Source: Tissierellales bacterium (GTDB lineage: Bacteria; Bacillota; Clostridia; Tissierellales; JAOAQY01). From it: a DNA stretch of 32,977 nt. A model generated the notes under the pieces. That model had not been told where the DNA came from. It searched no databases and saw only the letters and a list, made by a program, of their open reading frames with translations. The DNA lies in assembly GCA_025210965.1 (NCBI GenBank), contig JAOAQY010000145.1, positions 1-32,977 of the forward strand. The letters are read 5' to 3'. This document shows positions 22,319 through 32,538 of this stretch, piece after piece. Position numbers and translations under genes: made by a program. Each line of letters begins with the position of its first letter. The first letter of the stretch is position 1.

Positions 22319-25236
22319 TACAATTCTAGCTCTACCCTATTTCTACCATTATTTTTCGCTCTATACAAAGCTTCATCGACTCTAGTTAATAATGTTTTTT
22401 CATCACCTTTTCCTCTATATTCAGCTACACCAAACGAACAAGTTATATGTCCCACTATAGAAAATTCTTCCTTCTCTATCTCTTCTCTTAATTTTTGAGC
22501 TAATTTTGAAGCCCCATCTAAATCTGTAGCTTTAACCAATATCATAAATTCTTCTCCGCCCCATCTAGCAACTATATCTGTCTCTCTAACATAATTTTTA
22601 ACTAAATTAGCTAATTTTATCAAAACTTCATCTCCAACAGGGTGTCCAAAATTATCGTTAACCTGCTTAAATCGATCAATATCAAACATTATAAGCGATA
22701 TATTCGAAATTTCACGTCTCATCCTTTTAACCTCATCATTTAGAACTTCATTAAACTTAACTCTGTTGTATAAACCAGTTAAGTGATCTGTTATGGATGC
22801 TTTTTTCAATTGCTCTTGTATCTTTTTATAATCCGAAATGTCCACAATTACTCCAACAATTCCCTCTACTTGACCTAACAAATCATAATATGCTGCTTTG
22901 GAAAATATAACGTTGTGTATTTCACCATATCTGTCTTCTAGCTCACCTTCATATACCTGTTTCCCGCCTCTTTCTAATATTATATCATCCTTTGATTTGT
23001 ACAATTTGCCAAACTCATTACTTATCAAGTCATAAACATTGCTTCCTATTATTTCTTCTTTTGTCAAATCAAAAAACGATGCAAATGCTTGATTACATCC
23101 TATATACTCCCCTTCGCGATTCTTATAAAATATTGGATGAGGTATGGTATCTATTAGTACCTGTAAAAAATTTAAATTATGCTTTATTTCAAATTCTCGT
23201 TCTTTTTGTTCAGTAATATCTATTATGACTCCCATAATTTTTTCATGCTGATCTAAATCATCTTTCATATAGCGCGACTCTATTCTAAACCACCTAGCCT
23301 TTCCGTAAATTGGCTTAGTTCTAAAAACACTGCTATCGTCACACTTTTCTTCTAGCAATCTCCTGAAATTACCAAGTGCTATTTGCTGCTCATTTTTAGG
23401 TAAGAATCTATTAATCATAATCTGTATTATATTTCTGTCGTCATTTTCAAGCTCTTCTTCTCCAATATCAAGTAAGTGCCTTAAACCATCAGACATATAT
23501 ATTTTATTCGTTTTGATATCAAATTCAAAACTTCCAAGTTTAGCTATTTTCTGAGCCTGTTTTAGACTTTCTCTTATCTTTTCTAATCTCTTTTCATTTA
23601 AAATTCTTTCGCTTATATCTCTAACTGCTCCTACTTTTACGATTTTGCCATAATAATCAAATGCCCTTGACAAAACCTCTATAGGATACTCTCTACCTGT
23701 TTTAGTTACCAAATTCATTATATATTTTTGCTCACCAAATGTATGAATATTTTTTATCAGCATACTATGATATTTTTCTGGAAAAAACATCAATATATTT
23801 CTTCCTATAAGTTCTTCTCTCAAATATCCCGACATTCTACATAGTTCTTCATTTACATCTATTATTTCAGCCTCATCTACTATTATCAATCCTTCAAATG
23901 TAGCATCTACAAAATGTCTATATCTACTTTCACTAGCTTCTAACTCTTCTGTCCTAGCTTTTATTTTAATCTCCATATCTTCATTCACCGAAAGCAATTC
24001 TAAATTCTTATTTTTCAAAGATTCCGACAAATCTTCAATCTCTTCAAATGCCATAGAATACTTCATAAAAATAGTTATCATCTGAGAAATCAAAAATAAA
24101 ACAAAACCAATTGATAATAAATAAGGTGGTTGTATAACATTTAAGTCTATAAGCAGATCATACACCCCCGTAAATCCTATCCAACTAAAACCAAACATTA
24201 TAAGTCCTGCACTATAATCTTTTTGAATAATAGCTCGTATTAATAATACATAAATATATACTATAAAAACTACTATTACTATCTCCGCCATTCTCCAAAG
24301 AATATAGTAATTAGTAAATGGTGTTATCCAGTTAAATAAGATTAGAACTGCGACAACTACTCTGATTCCTCTATTTGTATTTCTTTGATTAAGTTTAAGG
24401 ATTTTCTGTACATAAAGAGTAAAAACATATAGCATTGCTAATATTGTCATCGTCTGTAATCTTTCCTCTGTATAATATGATATGTTTTGAGCGTATTGAC
24501 TAAACAGCAACTCTCCTTCAAATAAATTTTCAAAAAATGCTAAAATTGCAAATATACCAAAATAAAGATTTTCAATTTCTTTTTTTCTATAAATGTATCG
24601 AAGTATATGATATATCGCCATTATACCAATTACTCCCGCTAAAAAAATGTCCTTGAAAACTCTTTGATGATAAATACTATGAACAGCATTAGATTTTCCT
24701 AAAATAATTGAATCTAATATACCACCCTTATAGTATCCATAGTTGTAATGTTCTATCTTTATATTAGTATTTTGATTTTTAGCCTGAAATTCTATTATTC
24801 TAGTATTAAGTTTTCCCTCTTTTAACTCTTCACTTGTTCCCTGTTCGTATACTAATTCATCATCTATATACAATTTATATGATGTCAATACTCTAGTGAT
24901 TTTTAGAGCATAATAGCCTTCTTTCAAGTTTTTAAGCGTTAGTTCATAAATTCCAGAATTCATTTCTTGATTGTATTTTTTTATATTTCCAGGCACCTCA
25001 ACGTAATCTTCAAATGCAGTCTCGTCTGAAAAATTCCCAGAAAATCTCCATTTCCCGTCCAAACTGAATAACTCACTCTCTATGTTGCTTAAATCAGCTA
25101 TTCCGTTTTCAATATTCAAATTTAATAGTGTATACTTAGACATAGATTCATATCCAAAATACAACCCAAGTATAATAATTGTCATAAATACAGAAACTAA
25201 AATATTTTTTTTGAGTATGCTTTGCTCTTTTTTCAT
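22318..25236 (-). CDS. 7TM-DISM sensor with three PAS domains and GGDEF (diguanylate cyclase)
   Basis: A 972-residue membrane sensor. After one N-terminal helix (residues 12-30) comes an external domain of about 150 residues with LFSLDGKWRFSG and VEVPGN, resembling the jelly-roll sensor of 7TMR-DISM proteins. Seven hydrophobic helices follow (about 195-400), then a coiled coil (405-440), three PAS domains (about 445-560, 575-690, 700-800) and a C-terminal GGDEF domain. The active-site loop is RWGGEEF and an RETD inhibitory site lies five residues upstream, so it should make cyclic-di-GMP with product feedback. It is the counterpart of the HD-GYP regulator at 9830-11398. The external ligand is unknown. 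Confidence 0.93.
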   Translation of the reverse strand: MKKEQSILKKNILVSVFMTIIILGLYFGYESMSKYTLLNLNIENGIADLSNIESELFSLDGKWRFSGNFSDETAFEDYVEVPGNIKKYNQEMNSGIYELTLKNLKEGYYALKITRVLTSYKLYIDDELVYEQGTSEELKEGKLNTRIIEFQAKNQNTNIKIEHYNYGYYKGGILDSIILGKSNAVHSIYHQRVFKDIFLAGVIGIMAIYHILRYIYRKKEIENLYFGIFAILAFFENLFEGELLFSQYAQNISYYTEERLQTMTILAMLYVFTLYVQKILKLNQRNTNRGIRVVVAVLILFNWITPFTNYYILWRMAEIVIVVFIVYIYVLLIRAIIQKDYSAGLIMFGFSWIGFTGVYDLLIDLNVIQPPYLLSIGFVLFLISQMITIFMKYSMAFEEIEDLSESLKNKNLELLSVNEDMEIKIKARTEELEASESRYRHFVDATFEGLIIVDEAEIIDVNEELCRMSGYLREELIGRNILMFFPEKYHSMLIKNIHTFGEQKYIMNLVTKTGREYPIEVLSRAFDYYGKIVKVGAVRDISERILNEKRLEKIRESLKQAQKIAKLGSFEFDIKTNKIYMSDGLRHLLDIGEEELENDDRNIIQIMINRFLPKNEQQIALGNFRRLLEEKCDDSSVFRTKPIYGKARWFRIESRYMKDDLDQHEKIMGVIIDITEQKEREFEIKHNLNFLQVLIDTIPHPIFYKNREGEYIGCNQAFASFFDLTKEEIIGSNVYDLISNEFGKLYKSKDDIILERGGKQVYEGELEDRYGEIHNVIFSKAAYYDLLGQVEGIVGVIVDISDYKKIQEQLKKASITDHLTGLYNRVKFNEVLNDEVKRMRREISNISLIMFDIDRFKQVNDNFGHPVGDEVLIKLANLVKNYVRETDIVARWGGEEFMILVKATDLDGASKLAQKLREEIEKEEFSIVGHITCSFGVAEYRGKGDEKTLLTRVDEALYRAKNNGRNRVELEL

Positions 25237-25341
25237 AATGTTCTCTCCTTAACTGCACACAGATATTATATAGTTTATACCCTAAATCTAGATATTTATA
25301 GAACAAGTACTTTATTAATTATTAGTTTTTTGTATTTTTTG

Positions 25342-25370
25342 TTGACAAATCAAGTCTAAAGTATTATACT
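25342..25370 (+). promoter_or_regulatory. Promoter of rubrerythrin
   Basis: TTGACA (25342-25347) and TATACT (25365-25370) with a 17-base spacer, a near-consensus sigma-A promoter. Confidence 0.85.
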
Positions 25371-25375
25371 CTTAT

Positions 25376-25390
25376 TTGTAATCATTACAA
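25376..25390 (+). promoter_or_regulatory. PerR-like box
   Basis: TTGTAATCATTACAA is a perfect palindrome around its central base and matches 13 of 15 positions of the PerR consensus TTATAATNATTATAA. It covers the transcription start just after the -10 box, where a bound repressor would block initiation. Control by PerR or a close Fur-family relative is inferred. Confidence 0.7.
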
Positions 25391-25424
25391 AAAAGAAACC
25401 AGACAAATTAGGAGGCTATTTATT

Positions 25425-25970
25425 ATGGAAAAATTTATTTGTAAAGTATGTGGATACGTTCATGAAGGAAGTGAAGCGCCAGAGGTCTGTCCTCAATGTA
25501 AGGCTCCTGCTTCTCAATTTATAAAACAATCAGAAACAGAATTAACTTGGGCTGATGAACATTTCGTAGGTGTTGCAAAAGATGTTGACCCAGAAGTAGT
25601 TGAAGGTTTAAAGCAAAATTTCATGGGAGAATGTACTGAAGTTGGAATGTACTTAGCTATGAGCAGACAAGCTGATAGAGAAGGATATCCAGAAATCGCT
25701 GAAGCTTACAAAAGAATTGCTTTTGAAGAGGCTGAGCATGCTGCAAAATTTGCTGAATTATTAGGAGAAGTTGTAACTGACTCTACTAAAAAGAATCTTC
25801 AAATGAGAGTTGATGCAGAGCACGGTGCTTGCATGGGTAAAAAAGAACTTGCTACACTTGCTAAAAAACTAAACCTAGATGCTGTTCACGATACAGTTCA
25901 TGAAATGTGCAAAGATGAAGCTAGACACGGTATGGCTTTTAAAGGTCTTTTAGAAAGATATTTCGGATAA
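25425..25970 (+). CDS. Reverse rubrerythrin (peroxidase)
   Basis: A 181-residue protein with an N-terminal rubredoxin domain (C7, C10, C22, C25, binding one iron) followed by a ferritin-like four-helix domain carrying a diiron site ([23 protein letters not shown]). In ordinary rubrerythrin the order is reversed. The family reduces hydrogen peroxide and protects anaerobes from oxygen. A strong promoter, a PerR-like box over the start and AGGAGG before the ATG suggest high, peroxide-inducible expression. Monocistronic. Confidence 0.93.
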   Translation: MEKFICKVCGYVHEGSEAPEVCPQCKAPASQFIKQSETELTWADEHFVGVAKDVDPEVVEGLKQNFMGECTEVGMYLAMSRQADREGYPEIAEAYKRIAFEEAEHAAKFAELLGEVVTDSTKKNLQMRVDAEHGACMGKKELATLAKKLNLDAVHDTVHEMCKDEARHGMAFKGLLERYFG

Positions 25971-26003
25971 GAATTCTTTAGTATTTAAACTATACTATAG
26001 AAA

Positions 26004-26059
26004 TTAAAAAGGTCTTGTTTTCAAATTCCAATAAAATTTGATAGCAAGACCTTTTTTAA
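26004..26059. terminator. Bidirectional terminator after rubrerythrin
   Basis: TTAAAAAGGTCTTG pairs with CAAGACCTTTTTTAA, with an inner TCAAATT / AATTTGA stem. It lies between rubrerythrin and the convergent GNAT gene. Confidence 0.88.
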
Positions 26060-26106
26060 TCCCAATATTTCCAAAAATCCAATTTCAATCTAGTACTCTA
26101 TCAGCA

Positions 26107-26694
26107 CTAAATCTTCTTCACTAGATGATTATAGCTGTGTCCACCAATAACCAGTATGCAATCGTCTTTGAATCCCAAATATCTATAGAGCGAGCATGCT
26201 CTATTATTGTTTTCCTCAGCTAGAATAGCTAATTTATCATAGTTTTTCTCTCTTGCCATTTCTTCGGCATATTTTATTAAATGAGTACCTATCTTTTTGC
26301 CTTGATATTCCTTATCAACTGCTAAGCTATCTATATAGTACTCATCATCAAATGTTTCTTTTGCCTCTATAACTGGAATTACAAACTCTTCATAGCCTGG
26401 AGTTCCTTTGGGATGTTCTATCTTCAGACGCTCTATAATTTTTTTGTCTAGTTCTTTCATCTCACAGCCAGGATATGTTATCATAGCCCCTATAACTTTA
26501 TCTTTATCTTCCACAACCGTACAAATTTCATAGCTCATTCTATTATAAGAAACCTTAAATAGTTCTTGCAATCTTTTACTTATCTTTGCAGGGTCATTAC
26601 TTCCTGCAAATGCATTAGCACACTGCTCTATGGCCGTCCATATTAGTTCCGTCGCTTTTTCAGCGTCCTCGACCCGAGCCTTTCTAATTTTCAT
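26107..26694 (-). CDS. GNAT family N-acetyltransferase
   Basis: A 195-residue acetyltransferase. The acetyl-CoA binding motif A is visible as SLAVDKEYQGKKIGTHLIKY, preceded by a DDEYYID strand and followed by AEENNNRACSLYRYLGF (motif B), as in the GNAT fold. The substrate cannot be named. The start was moved nine codons inside the longest frame to the Met preceded by GGAGGAG. It is 56 bases after the pulA stop and may be the last gene of the glycogen transcript, but no link with glycogen is evident. Confidence 0.85.
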   Translation of the reverse strand: MKIRKARVEDAEKATELIWTAIEQCANAFAGSNDPAKISKRLQELFKVSYNRMSYEICTVVEDKDKVIGAMITYPGCEMKELDKKIIERLKIEHPKGTPGYEEFVIPVIEAKETFDDEYYIDSLAVDKEYQGKKIGTHLIKYAEEMAREKNYDKLAILAEENNNRACSLYRYLGFKDDCILVIGGHSYNHLVKKI

Positions 26695-26750
26695 TTTGCT
26701 CTCCTCCAAACAAATTCTCAAAAATAATCTTGTTTAATATTATATAAGTT

Positions 26751-28628
26751 TTAACTATCTTTTGCAACCTCTTTTAGTATTGTAAGCATAAGCGGTTGTG
26801 CTTTGTATGAAGTATTTTTTTCAATATAAGTGGGTGATTTCAATGGTTTCCCTTCAAATAGAACCTCATATTCAGTTGTGCTCTTTAATTCAAAATATTC
26901 ACTTTCACAATTGTGAATAAATCTAAAACAATCGCCTATATCATTTGATATTGTGTAACTTATGATTCCTTTTCGATCATCAATTATCTGAAAATCAAAT
27001 AACCTTTTTATGTCTTTGTCATCGCTTTTCAAGAACAACCTACTTTCCTGTCTAAATTGTATAAGCCATTTTACACTCTCAAAAAAGGCTTCATGTGATT
27101 TTTTGTCTTTCCAATTAATTCCATTGATTTCATTTCCTCTATTATAGGAATTTCTCACGTACTTTTTGCTTCGCATAAACTCAGTTCCAGCATGTAAAAA
27201 TGGAGTCCCAAATGAAGTCAATAAAAGCCCAAGTGCAAGAAGATTAATCCTTATTAAACTTTCCTTTTCATCACAATGCCTGTTTACAGATAATCTATCA
27301 GCTAATATCAAATCATCATGGCAACTTATATAATTTATACTCTCCGTCGACTTCTTTGTAAACCCATGTATTTTACCACTATAAAAAATACCTCCAACTA
27401 CACCTTCTAAAACTCCATACACCTGTTTGTAGTTACCACAAACGAAACCATTGTGATTTTCATCATTATCTCCTCGTACAGCATTTCTAAAGTGATCATT
27501 AAATATTCCTATCCCTACTCCTTTTTGATCCCCTCTTAAAAACCTTTTCTCATATGGAAGGGCGCTTTCTGAACCAGTCCAAGGTTCTCCATATAGAACT
27601 ATATCTGATTTTTTCGCTTTAAGCACCTGGCAAATTTTCATTACAGTAACCTTGTCATAAAGAGCTAGTAAATCAAATCTAAATCCATCGACTTTATACT
27701 CTTCTAACCAGTAAACCAATGAATCTATTATATATTTTCTAACCATTTTTCTCTCAGTTGCTATCTCATTTCCAACTCCCGACCCATTTGAAAAATTACC
27801 GTTTTCATCTTGCCTATAATAGTAATTTGGAACTAACCTATTAAAATTAGATGTTTTCGAATAATATGTGTGATTATAAACTACATCTAATATCACTCTT
27901 ATTCCATTTTCATGATAGGTTTTAATCATTTTTTTGAGCTCTAGCACTCTTTTGTATCCATCAATAGGATGTGTAACATATGACCCTTCAGGGACATTGT
28001 ACAAGAACGGATCATACCCCCAGTTGTATTCTTCAGTTCTTTCATCGACTGTTGCGAAATCAGCTATTGGAAGAAGGTGTATATGTGTTATTCCTAATTC
28101 TTTAAGATGATCTATACCAGTAGAAATTCCTTCAAAACTAGTACCTTTTTCTGCCATTCCCAAATATTTACCTTTTTCTTTTATACCTGATGTTTCATGT
28201 GCGGTAAAATCTCTGACATGAGTTTCATATATAATAACCTCTTCATCTTTTATGCTCTTTGGTTTTTCATGATCTATCCACCATTTTGGATTTAGTTTTT
28301 CACTATCAACAATCATAGCTCGCAAACTATTTATGCTAGTTGTTTTAGCATATGGATCAACTATTTCATAGCGTTTATCTTCATAGAAAACTATATAGTT
28401 GTAGAATTTATTTTCATAATTTCCATCCAACTCTATAGTCCACACTCCATAGCTATCTCGCTTCATAGCATGTACTTGCCGCCTTATATCCTCTCCATTT
28501 TCATATATCGCAACTTCAAGTCTATCACAATCTGGTGCCCAAACTTTAAAATCAACTTTTTCTTTGCAGAACTTACACCCAAAATCTTCTATCTCCAGCA
28601 ATTGATCTTCGTAATCATATTGATTCAT
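26751..28628 (-). CDS. pulA: Type I pullulanase (glycogen debranching)
   Basis: A 625-residue glycoside hydrolase family 13 enzyme that cleaves alpha-1,6 branches. The N-terminal CBM48-like domain (about 15-110) has VWAPDCDRLEV. The pullulanase signature YNWGYDP lies near residue 200. GH13 regions follow: DVVYNHTY, DGFRFDLL (nucleophile Asp), YGEPW (acid Glu) and SCHDD (transition-state Asp). The last is usually SHDN in pullulanases, so the residue after the catalytic Asp is changed. There is no signal peptide, so it acts in the cytoplasm on glycogen. The start at the Met with GAGGTGA upstream, five bases after the glgP stop, implies coupling. Confidence 0.9.
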   Translation of the reverse strand: MNQYDYEDQLLEIEDFGCKFCKEKVDFKVWAPDCDRLEVAIYENGEDIRRQVHAMKRDSYGVWTIELDGNYENKFYNYIVFYEDKRYEIVDPYAKTTSINSLRAMIVDSEKLNPKWWIDHEKPKSIKDEEVIIYETHVRDFTAHETSGIKEKGKYLGMAEKGTSFEGISTGIDHLKELGITHIHLLPIADFATVDERTEEYNWGYDPFLYNVPEGSYVTHPIDGYKRVLELKKMIKTYHENGIRVILDVVYNHTYYSKTSNFNRLVPNYYYRQDENGNFSNGSGVGNEIATERKMVRKYIIDSLVYWLEEYKVDGFRFDLLALYDKVTVMKICQVLKAKKSDIVLYGEPWTGSESALPYEKRFLRGDQKGVGIGIFNDHFRNAVRGDNDENHNGFVCGNYKQVYGVLEGVVGGIFYSGKIHGFTKKSTESINYISCHDDLILADRLSVNRHCDEKESLIRINLLALGLLLTSFGTPFLHAGTEFMRSKKYVRNSYNRGNEINGINWKDKKSHEAFFESVKWLIQFRQESRLFLKSDDKDIKRLFDFQIIDDRKGIISYTISNDIGDCFRFIHNCESEYFELKSTTEYEVLFEGKPLKSPTYIEKNTSYKAQPLMLTILKEVAKDS

Positions 28629-28633
28629 ATCTA

Positions 28634-31060
28634 TCACCTCGGTCTCATTTCGACATCCCAAATTCCAGATGCATATTCTAATATAGTTCTATCACTAGAA
28701 AATTTACCAGAGCAAGCAATATTGGTTATAGCCATCCTCGTCCATTCTTGTTTATCCCTATACAATTCGCCAATTTTTGTTTGAGCTTTTACATATGAAT
28801 CAAAATCTTTTAAAACAAAAAACTCATCATTATGTTTCAAAAAACTGTCTCTTATAATCTGGAATTCTTCACTTGAAACATCAAAAAATCCATCAACCAA
28901 TTGATCGAGAACTAACTTAATTCTTTCATCTTCTTCATATAATTTGCGTGAATCATATGTCTGAACCTCATATAAATTGTATACCTCTGGTTCTGTCAAA
29001 CCAAATGTCACTATATTTTCTTGACCTACTTCATTTAATATTTCGACATTTGCTCCATCTAATGTTGCAATAGTAATTGCACCGTTCATCATAAATTTCA
29101 TATTACCAGTTCCTGATGCTTCTTTAGTAGTTGTGGAAATTTGCTCACTGACATCGGCTGCGGGTATTAGCATTTCTGCTAATGAAACCCCATAATTTTC
29201 TAAAAAGACTACTTTTATCTTATTTTTTATCCTCTTGTCGTTGTTCACCTTATCGGCTAGTGTAGTAATCCATTTTATAATTTGCTTTGCTATATGATAA
29301 CCTGGCGCTGCTTTAGCTCCAAATATAAACGTTCTAGGAGGTATGTCCAAATCTGGATTTTCAAGCAATTCATTATACAAATGCATTATATGAAGTACAT
29401 TCAACGTCTGTCTCTTGTATTCGTGAAGCCTTTTAACATGAATATCAAAAATAGAATTTGGATCTACATCTACACCATTTTCTATTTTTATAAATTCTGC
29501 TAATCTCTTTTTATTTCTAAATTTTGCTTCGTCTATTTTATTCTGAAACTCTAAATCATTTTTATAAGATAAAAGTCTTCTTAGCATAGTTGGATTTCTC
29601 TCCCAATCCGAACCAATTTTATCTGTTATGACCTTAGAAAGCTCTTCGTTTGAATTTAGTAACCATCTTCTATGAGTTATTCCATTTGTCTTATTATTAA
29701 ATTTATAAGGGTAGACTTTATAAAAATCATTCAATTCTTTATATTTCAATATCTCAGTGTGAAGATGAGCCACACCATTTACGCTGTGACTTCCTACTAT
29801 TGCAAGGTAAGCCATTCTAATCTGGTTATGGGCGATTATAGCCATTCGCTCTATAGCTTCTAAATCTCCTTCAAATTTTCCCTTCCAAAGTTCACTGCAA
29901 AATCTCTCATTTATTTCTTTAATTATCATATATATTCTAGGTAAAAGCTCTTTAAATGTTTGTTCTGGCCAGCATTCCATAGCTTCATGCATTATCGTAT
30001 GGTTTGTATAGCTCATAACTTGAGTAGTTATATGCCAAGCTTCATCCCAATCTAAATGCTCTTCATCTACTAATATCCTCATAAACTCTGGTATAGCTAG
30101 AGATGGGTGAGTATCATTTATATGAATAGCGACATACTCTGCAATATGCTTTATAGATTTTCCTTTTTTCTTATATGTTCTGAGTATACCTTGTACCCCT
30201 GCTGATACAAAGAAATACTCTTGTTTCAATCTCAAGATTTTTCCCTCTTCATATGTATCATTTGGATACAATACTTGTGATATAGCCTCTACACTGTGCT
30301 TTTGCTCAAAAGCCTTCATGTAGTCTCCTCTACTAAATGTCGAAAAATCAAATTCATTTGTATGAGTTTCTGCACTCCAGAGCCTAAGTGTATTTACCGT
30401 TTTATTTTTATGCCCAACAATAGGCATATCATAAGGTACAGCTAGTATAGACTCATAATTTTTGTGATCAAATACCATTCTTCCATCTTTCCAAACTTCT
30501 TCGATATCGCCTCCAAACTTTACTTCTACAGCTTTATCTGCTTTTCTAACTTCCCAAACATTTCTATTTTCAAGCCATCTATCTGGATACTCTACTTGAT
30601 ATCCATTTACTATTTTTTGCTCAAATAATCCATATTTATATCTTATGCCAATGCCATGACCTGGAATTGACAATGCGGCCATAGAATCCAAAAAGCAAGC
30701 AGCTAATCTTCCAAGACCTCCATTTCCAAGGCCTTGATCCTTCTCTATTTCGTATATTTCTTCAAGGTCGAATCCTAGTTCATCCATAACCTCTTTAGTC
30801 ATATCTTCCATTTGCATAGCAACTAAATTATTTTTCAAAAATTTCCCCGTTAAAAATTCCATTGAAAAATAATATACTTGTTTCAAATCATTATTAAAAT
30901 AGTACTTAGAAGAATCTAACCAATTCTCTGCTAAGTACTCTTTTGTCAAACTTCCCAGGGCATGAAACCTATCCCAAACCGATGTTTCATCCATCGGTTT
31001 GGCACTTTTAGCTTTTAAACGTCTGATATAATCTTCTTTAAACTCTTCTTTATTAATCAT
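28634..31060 (-). CDS. glgP: Glycogen/maltodextrin phosphorylase
   Basis: An 808-residue glycogen phosphorylase that releases glucose-1-phosphate from glycogen chains. Seen are GLGNGGLGRLAACFLDS, INDTHPSLAIPE and the pyridoxal-phosphate lysine motif EASGTGNMKFMMNG in the C-terminal third. Length is normal. The start is uncertain: a further Met lies at 31072, but AAAGGG abuts it directly, so the Met at 31060, twelve bases later, fits the ribosome binding site better. It sits between glgA and pulA with gaps of a few bases to about 20. Confidence 0.93.
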   Translation of the reverse strand: MINKEEFKEDYIRRLKAKSAKPMDETSVWDRFHALGSLTKEYLAENWLDSSKYYFNNDLKQVYYFSMEFLTGKFLKNNLVAMQMEDMTKEVMDELGFDLEEIYEIEKDQGLGNGGLGRLAACFLDSMAALSIPGHGIGIRYKYGLFEQKIVNGYQVEYPDRWLENRNVWEVRKADKAVEVKFGGDIEEVWKDGRMVFDHKNYESILAVPYDMPIVGHKNKTVNTLRLWSAETHTNEFDFSTFSRGDYMKAFEQKHSVEAISQVLYPNDTYEEGKILRLKQEYFFVSAGVQGILRTYKKKGKSIKHIAEYVAIHINDTHPSLAIPEFMRILVDEEHLDWDEAWHITTQVMSYTNHTIMHEAMECWPEQTFKELLPRIYMIIKEINERFCSELWKGKFEGDLEAIERMAIIAHNQIRMAYLAIVGSHSVNGVAHLHTEILKYKELNDFYKVYPYKFNNKTNGITHRRWLLNSNEELSKVITDKIGSDWERNPTMLRRLLSYKNDLEFQNKIDEAKFRNKKRLAEFIKIENGVDVDPNSIFDIHVKRLHEYKRQTLNVLHIMHLYNELLENPDLDIPPRTFIFGAKAAPGYHIAKQIIKWITTLADKVNNDKRIKNKIKVVFLENYGVSLAEMLIPAADVSEQISTTTKEASGTGNMKFMMNGAITIATLDGANVEILNEVGQENIVTFGLTEPEVYNLYEVQTYDSRKLYEEDERIKLVLDQLVDGFFDVSSEEFQIIRDSFLKHNDEFFVLKDFDSYVKAQTKIGELYRDKQEWTRMAITNIACSGKFSSDRTILEYASGIWDVEMRPR

Positions 31061-31083
31061 CACTTGGACCATCCCTTTACAAT

Positions 31084-32526
31084 TTAATCATAATGCTTAA
31101 CTAACCCTTCATATATTTCCTTATATAGTCTAGCCGATTGTGTCCAACTGCTATCTTTTTTCATCGCTTGTCGTATAATTTTTTGCCATTTAATTTGATC
31201 TCTATTGTATAAATTTACTGCTCTTTGAACCGTAAATAGCATGTCATGTGCATTATAAGTTGAAAAACTAAAACCATTTCCCTCTTCTGTATATTGATTG
31301 TATGGAGTTACTGTATCCTTAAGACCTCCAGTTTCTCGAACTATTGGTAAACTTCCATAGCGCATCGCTATCAATTGGCTCAATCCACAAGGTTCAAATT
31401 TCGATGGCATCAAATACAAGTCACTACCAGCATATATCTGATGTGCAAGTTCTGTATCAAATTTTATATTTGCCGAAATAGACTTTGGATATTTCCTAGC
31501 ATAATATCTCAGCATATTCTCATAATAAGGATCTCCCGTACCTAGAAATACAAACTGAGCACCAGTTTCAACTAGTTCTTCAAAAACTCTTTCTATGAGG
31601 TCTAATCCTTTCATATCAACTAATCTACTAACCATAGCTACAAGTGGTATTCTTTCTCCTAGATTAAGCCCTAGTTTTTCCTGCAAATACATTTTATTCA
31701 CTTTTTTACTTCTTAGAGACCTCCTATCAAATTTTTTATGAATTTTAGAATCTTTACCTGGATGATATAAACTATAATCTAATCCATTTGTAATGCCCTG
31801 CAATTTGTAGTTTTGATCTCTTAAAACCCCATCTAAATTTTCTCCAAAGAAAGGATATTGTATCTCCTTAGAATAAGTTTCACTAACAGTCGTCACTTTA
31901 TCTGCATAATAAATTCCACTTTTTATAAAGTTCACATCCCCATAAAAATCGAGCGCCTGATTGTATTTATACCTTTCACCTGCATTTAATAATTCGCCCA
32001 ATACTTCTTTTCCAAAAACTCCTTGATACTTAAGATTGTGTATTGTAAATACAGTTTTGATATCCTTATACTCTGATTGGTTTTGATATTGTTCTTTAAG
32101 CAAAAATGGAATTATAGCTGTATGCCAATCATTAAAGTGTATTACATCTGGTTTAAAATCTAAATGTTTTATAGATTCTAGAACAGCTCTTGAAAAATAA
32201 GCAAAACGCTCACCATCATCATAGTAACCATACAATCCATCCCTTTTGAAATAGTATTCATTGTCAATCAAATAGTATGGCACACTATCGTACGATGTCT
32301 TAAGCAATCCTGTATACTTTTTTCTCCATCCTACTGGTACTTCAAATTCACTCAATCGCTCTGTTTTTTTTCGTATATTATCTGCTAAATCAAAGCTTTT
32401 ACTAATCATTACTCGCGCATCTATATTCTCTTGACGCAGAGCTTTAGGAAGAGATGCCGCAACATCTCCTAGCCCACCAGTTTTTGAAAAAGGCAATGCT
32501 TCAGCAGAAACAAATAAAACCTTCAT
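31084..32526 (-). CDS. glgA: Glycogen synthase (ADP-glucose type)
   Basis: A 480-residue GT5 glycosyltransferase that extends alpha-1,4-glucan from ADP-glucose. The substrate-binding KTGGLGDV is at residues 15-22; IHNLKYQG, SRLVDMKG and MPSKFEPCGLSQLIAM with ETGGLKDTV complete the family pattern. It starts 12 bases after the glgD stop and an AGGAGG site overlaps that gap. Part of the glgD-glgA-glgP-pulA cluster. Confidence 0.95.
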   Translation of the reverse strand: MKVLFVSAEALPFSKTGGLGDVAASLPKALRQENIDARVMISKSFDLADNIRKKTERLSEFEVPVGWRKKYTGLLKTSYDSVPYYLIDNEYYFKRDGLYGYYDDGERFAYFSRAVLESIKHLDFKPDVIHFNDWHTAIIPFLLKEQYQNQSEYKDIKTVFTIHNLKYQGVFGKEVLGELLNAGERYKYNQALDFYGDVNFIKSGIYYADKVTTVSETYSKEIQYPFFGENLDGVLRDQNYKLQGITNGLDYSLYHPGKDSKIHKKFDRRSLRSKKVNKMYLQEKLGLNLGERIPLVAMVSRLVDMKGLDLIERVFEELVETGAQFVFLGTGDPYYENMLRYYARKYPKSISANIKFDTELAHQIYAGSDLYLMPSKFEPCGLSQLIAMRYGSLPIVRETGGLKDTVTPYNQYTEEGNGFSFSTYNAHDMLFTVQRAVNLYNRDQIKWQKIIRQAMKKDSSWTQSARLYKEIYEGLVKHYD

Positions 32527-32538
32527 CTGTATAGCCTC

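Noticed and set aside
28470-28784. A 104-codon plus-strand frame over the glgP-pulA junction
   Set aside because: Antisense to two well-supported genes, with no ribosome binding site or recognisable domain.
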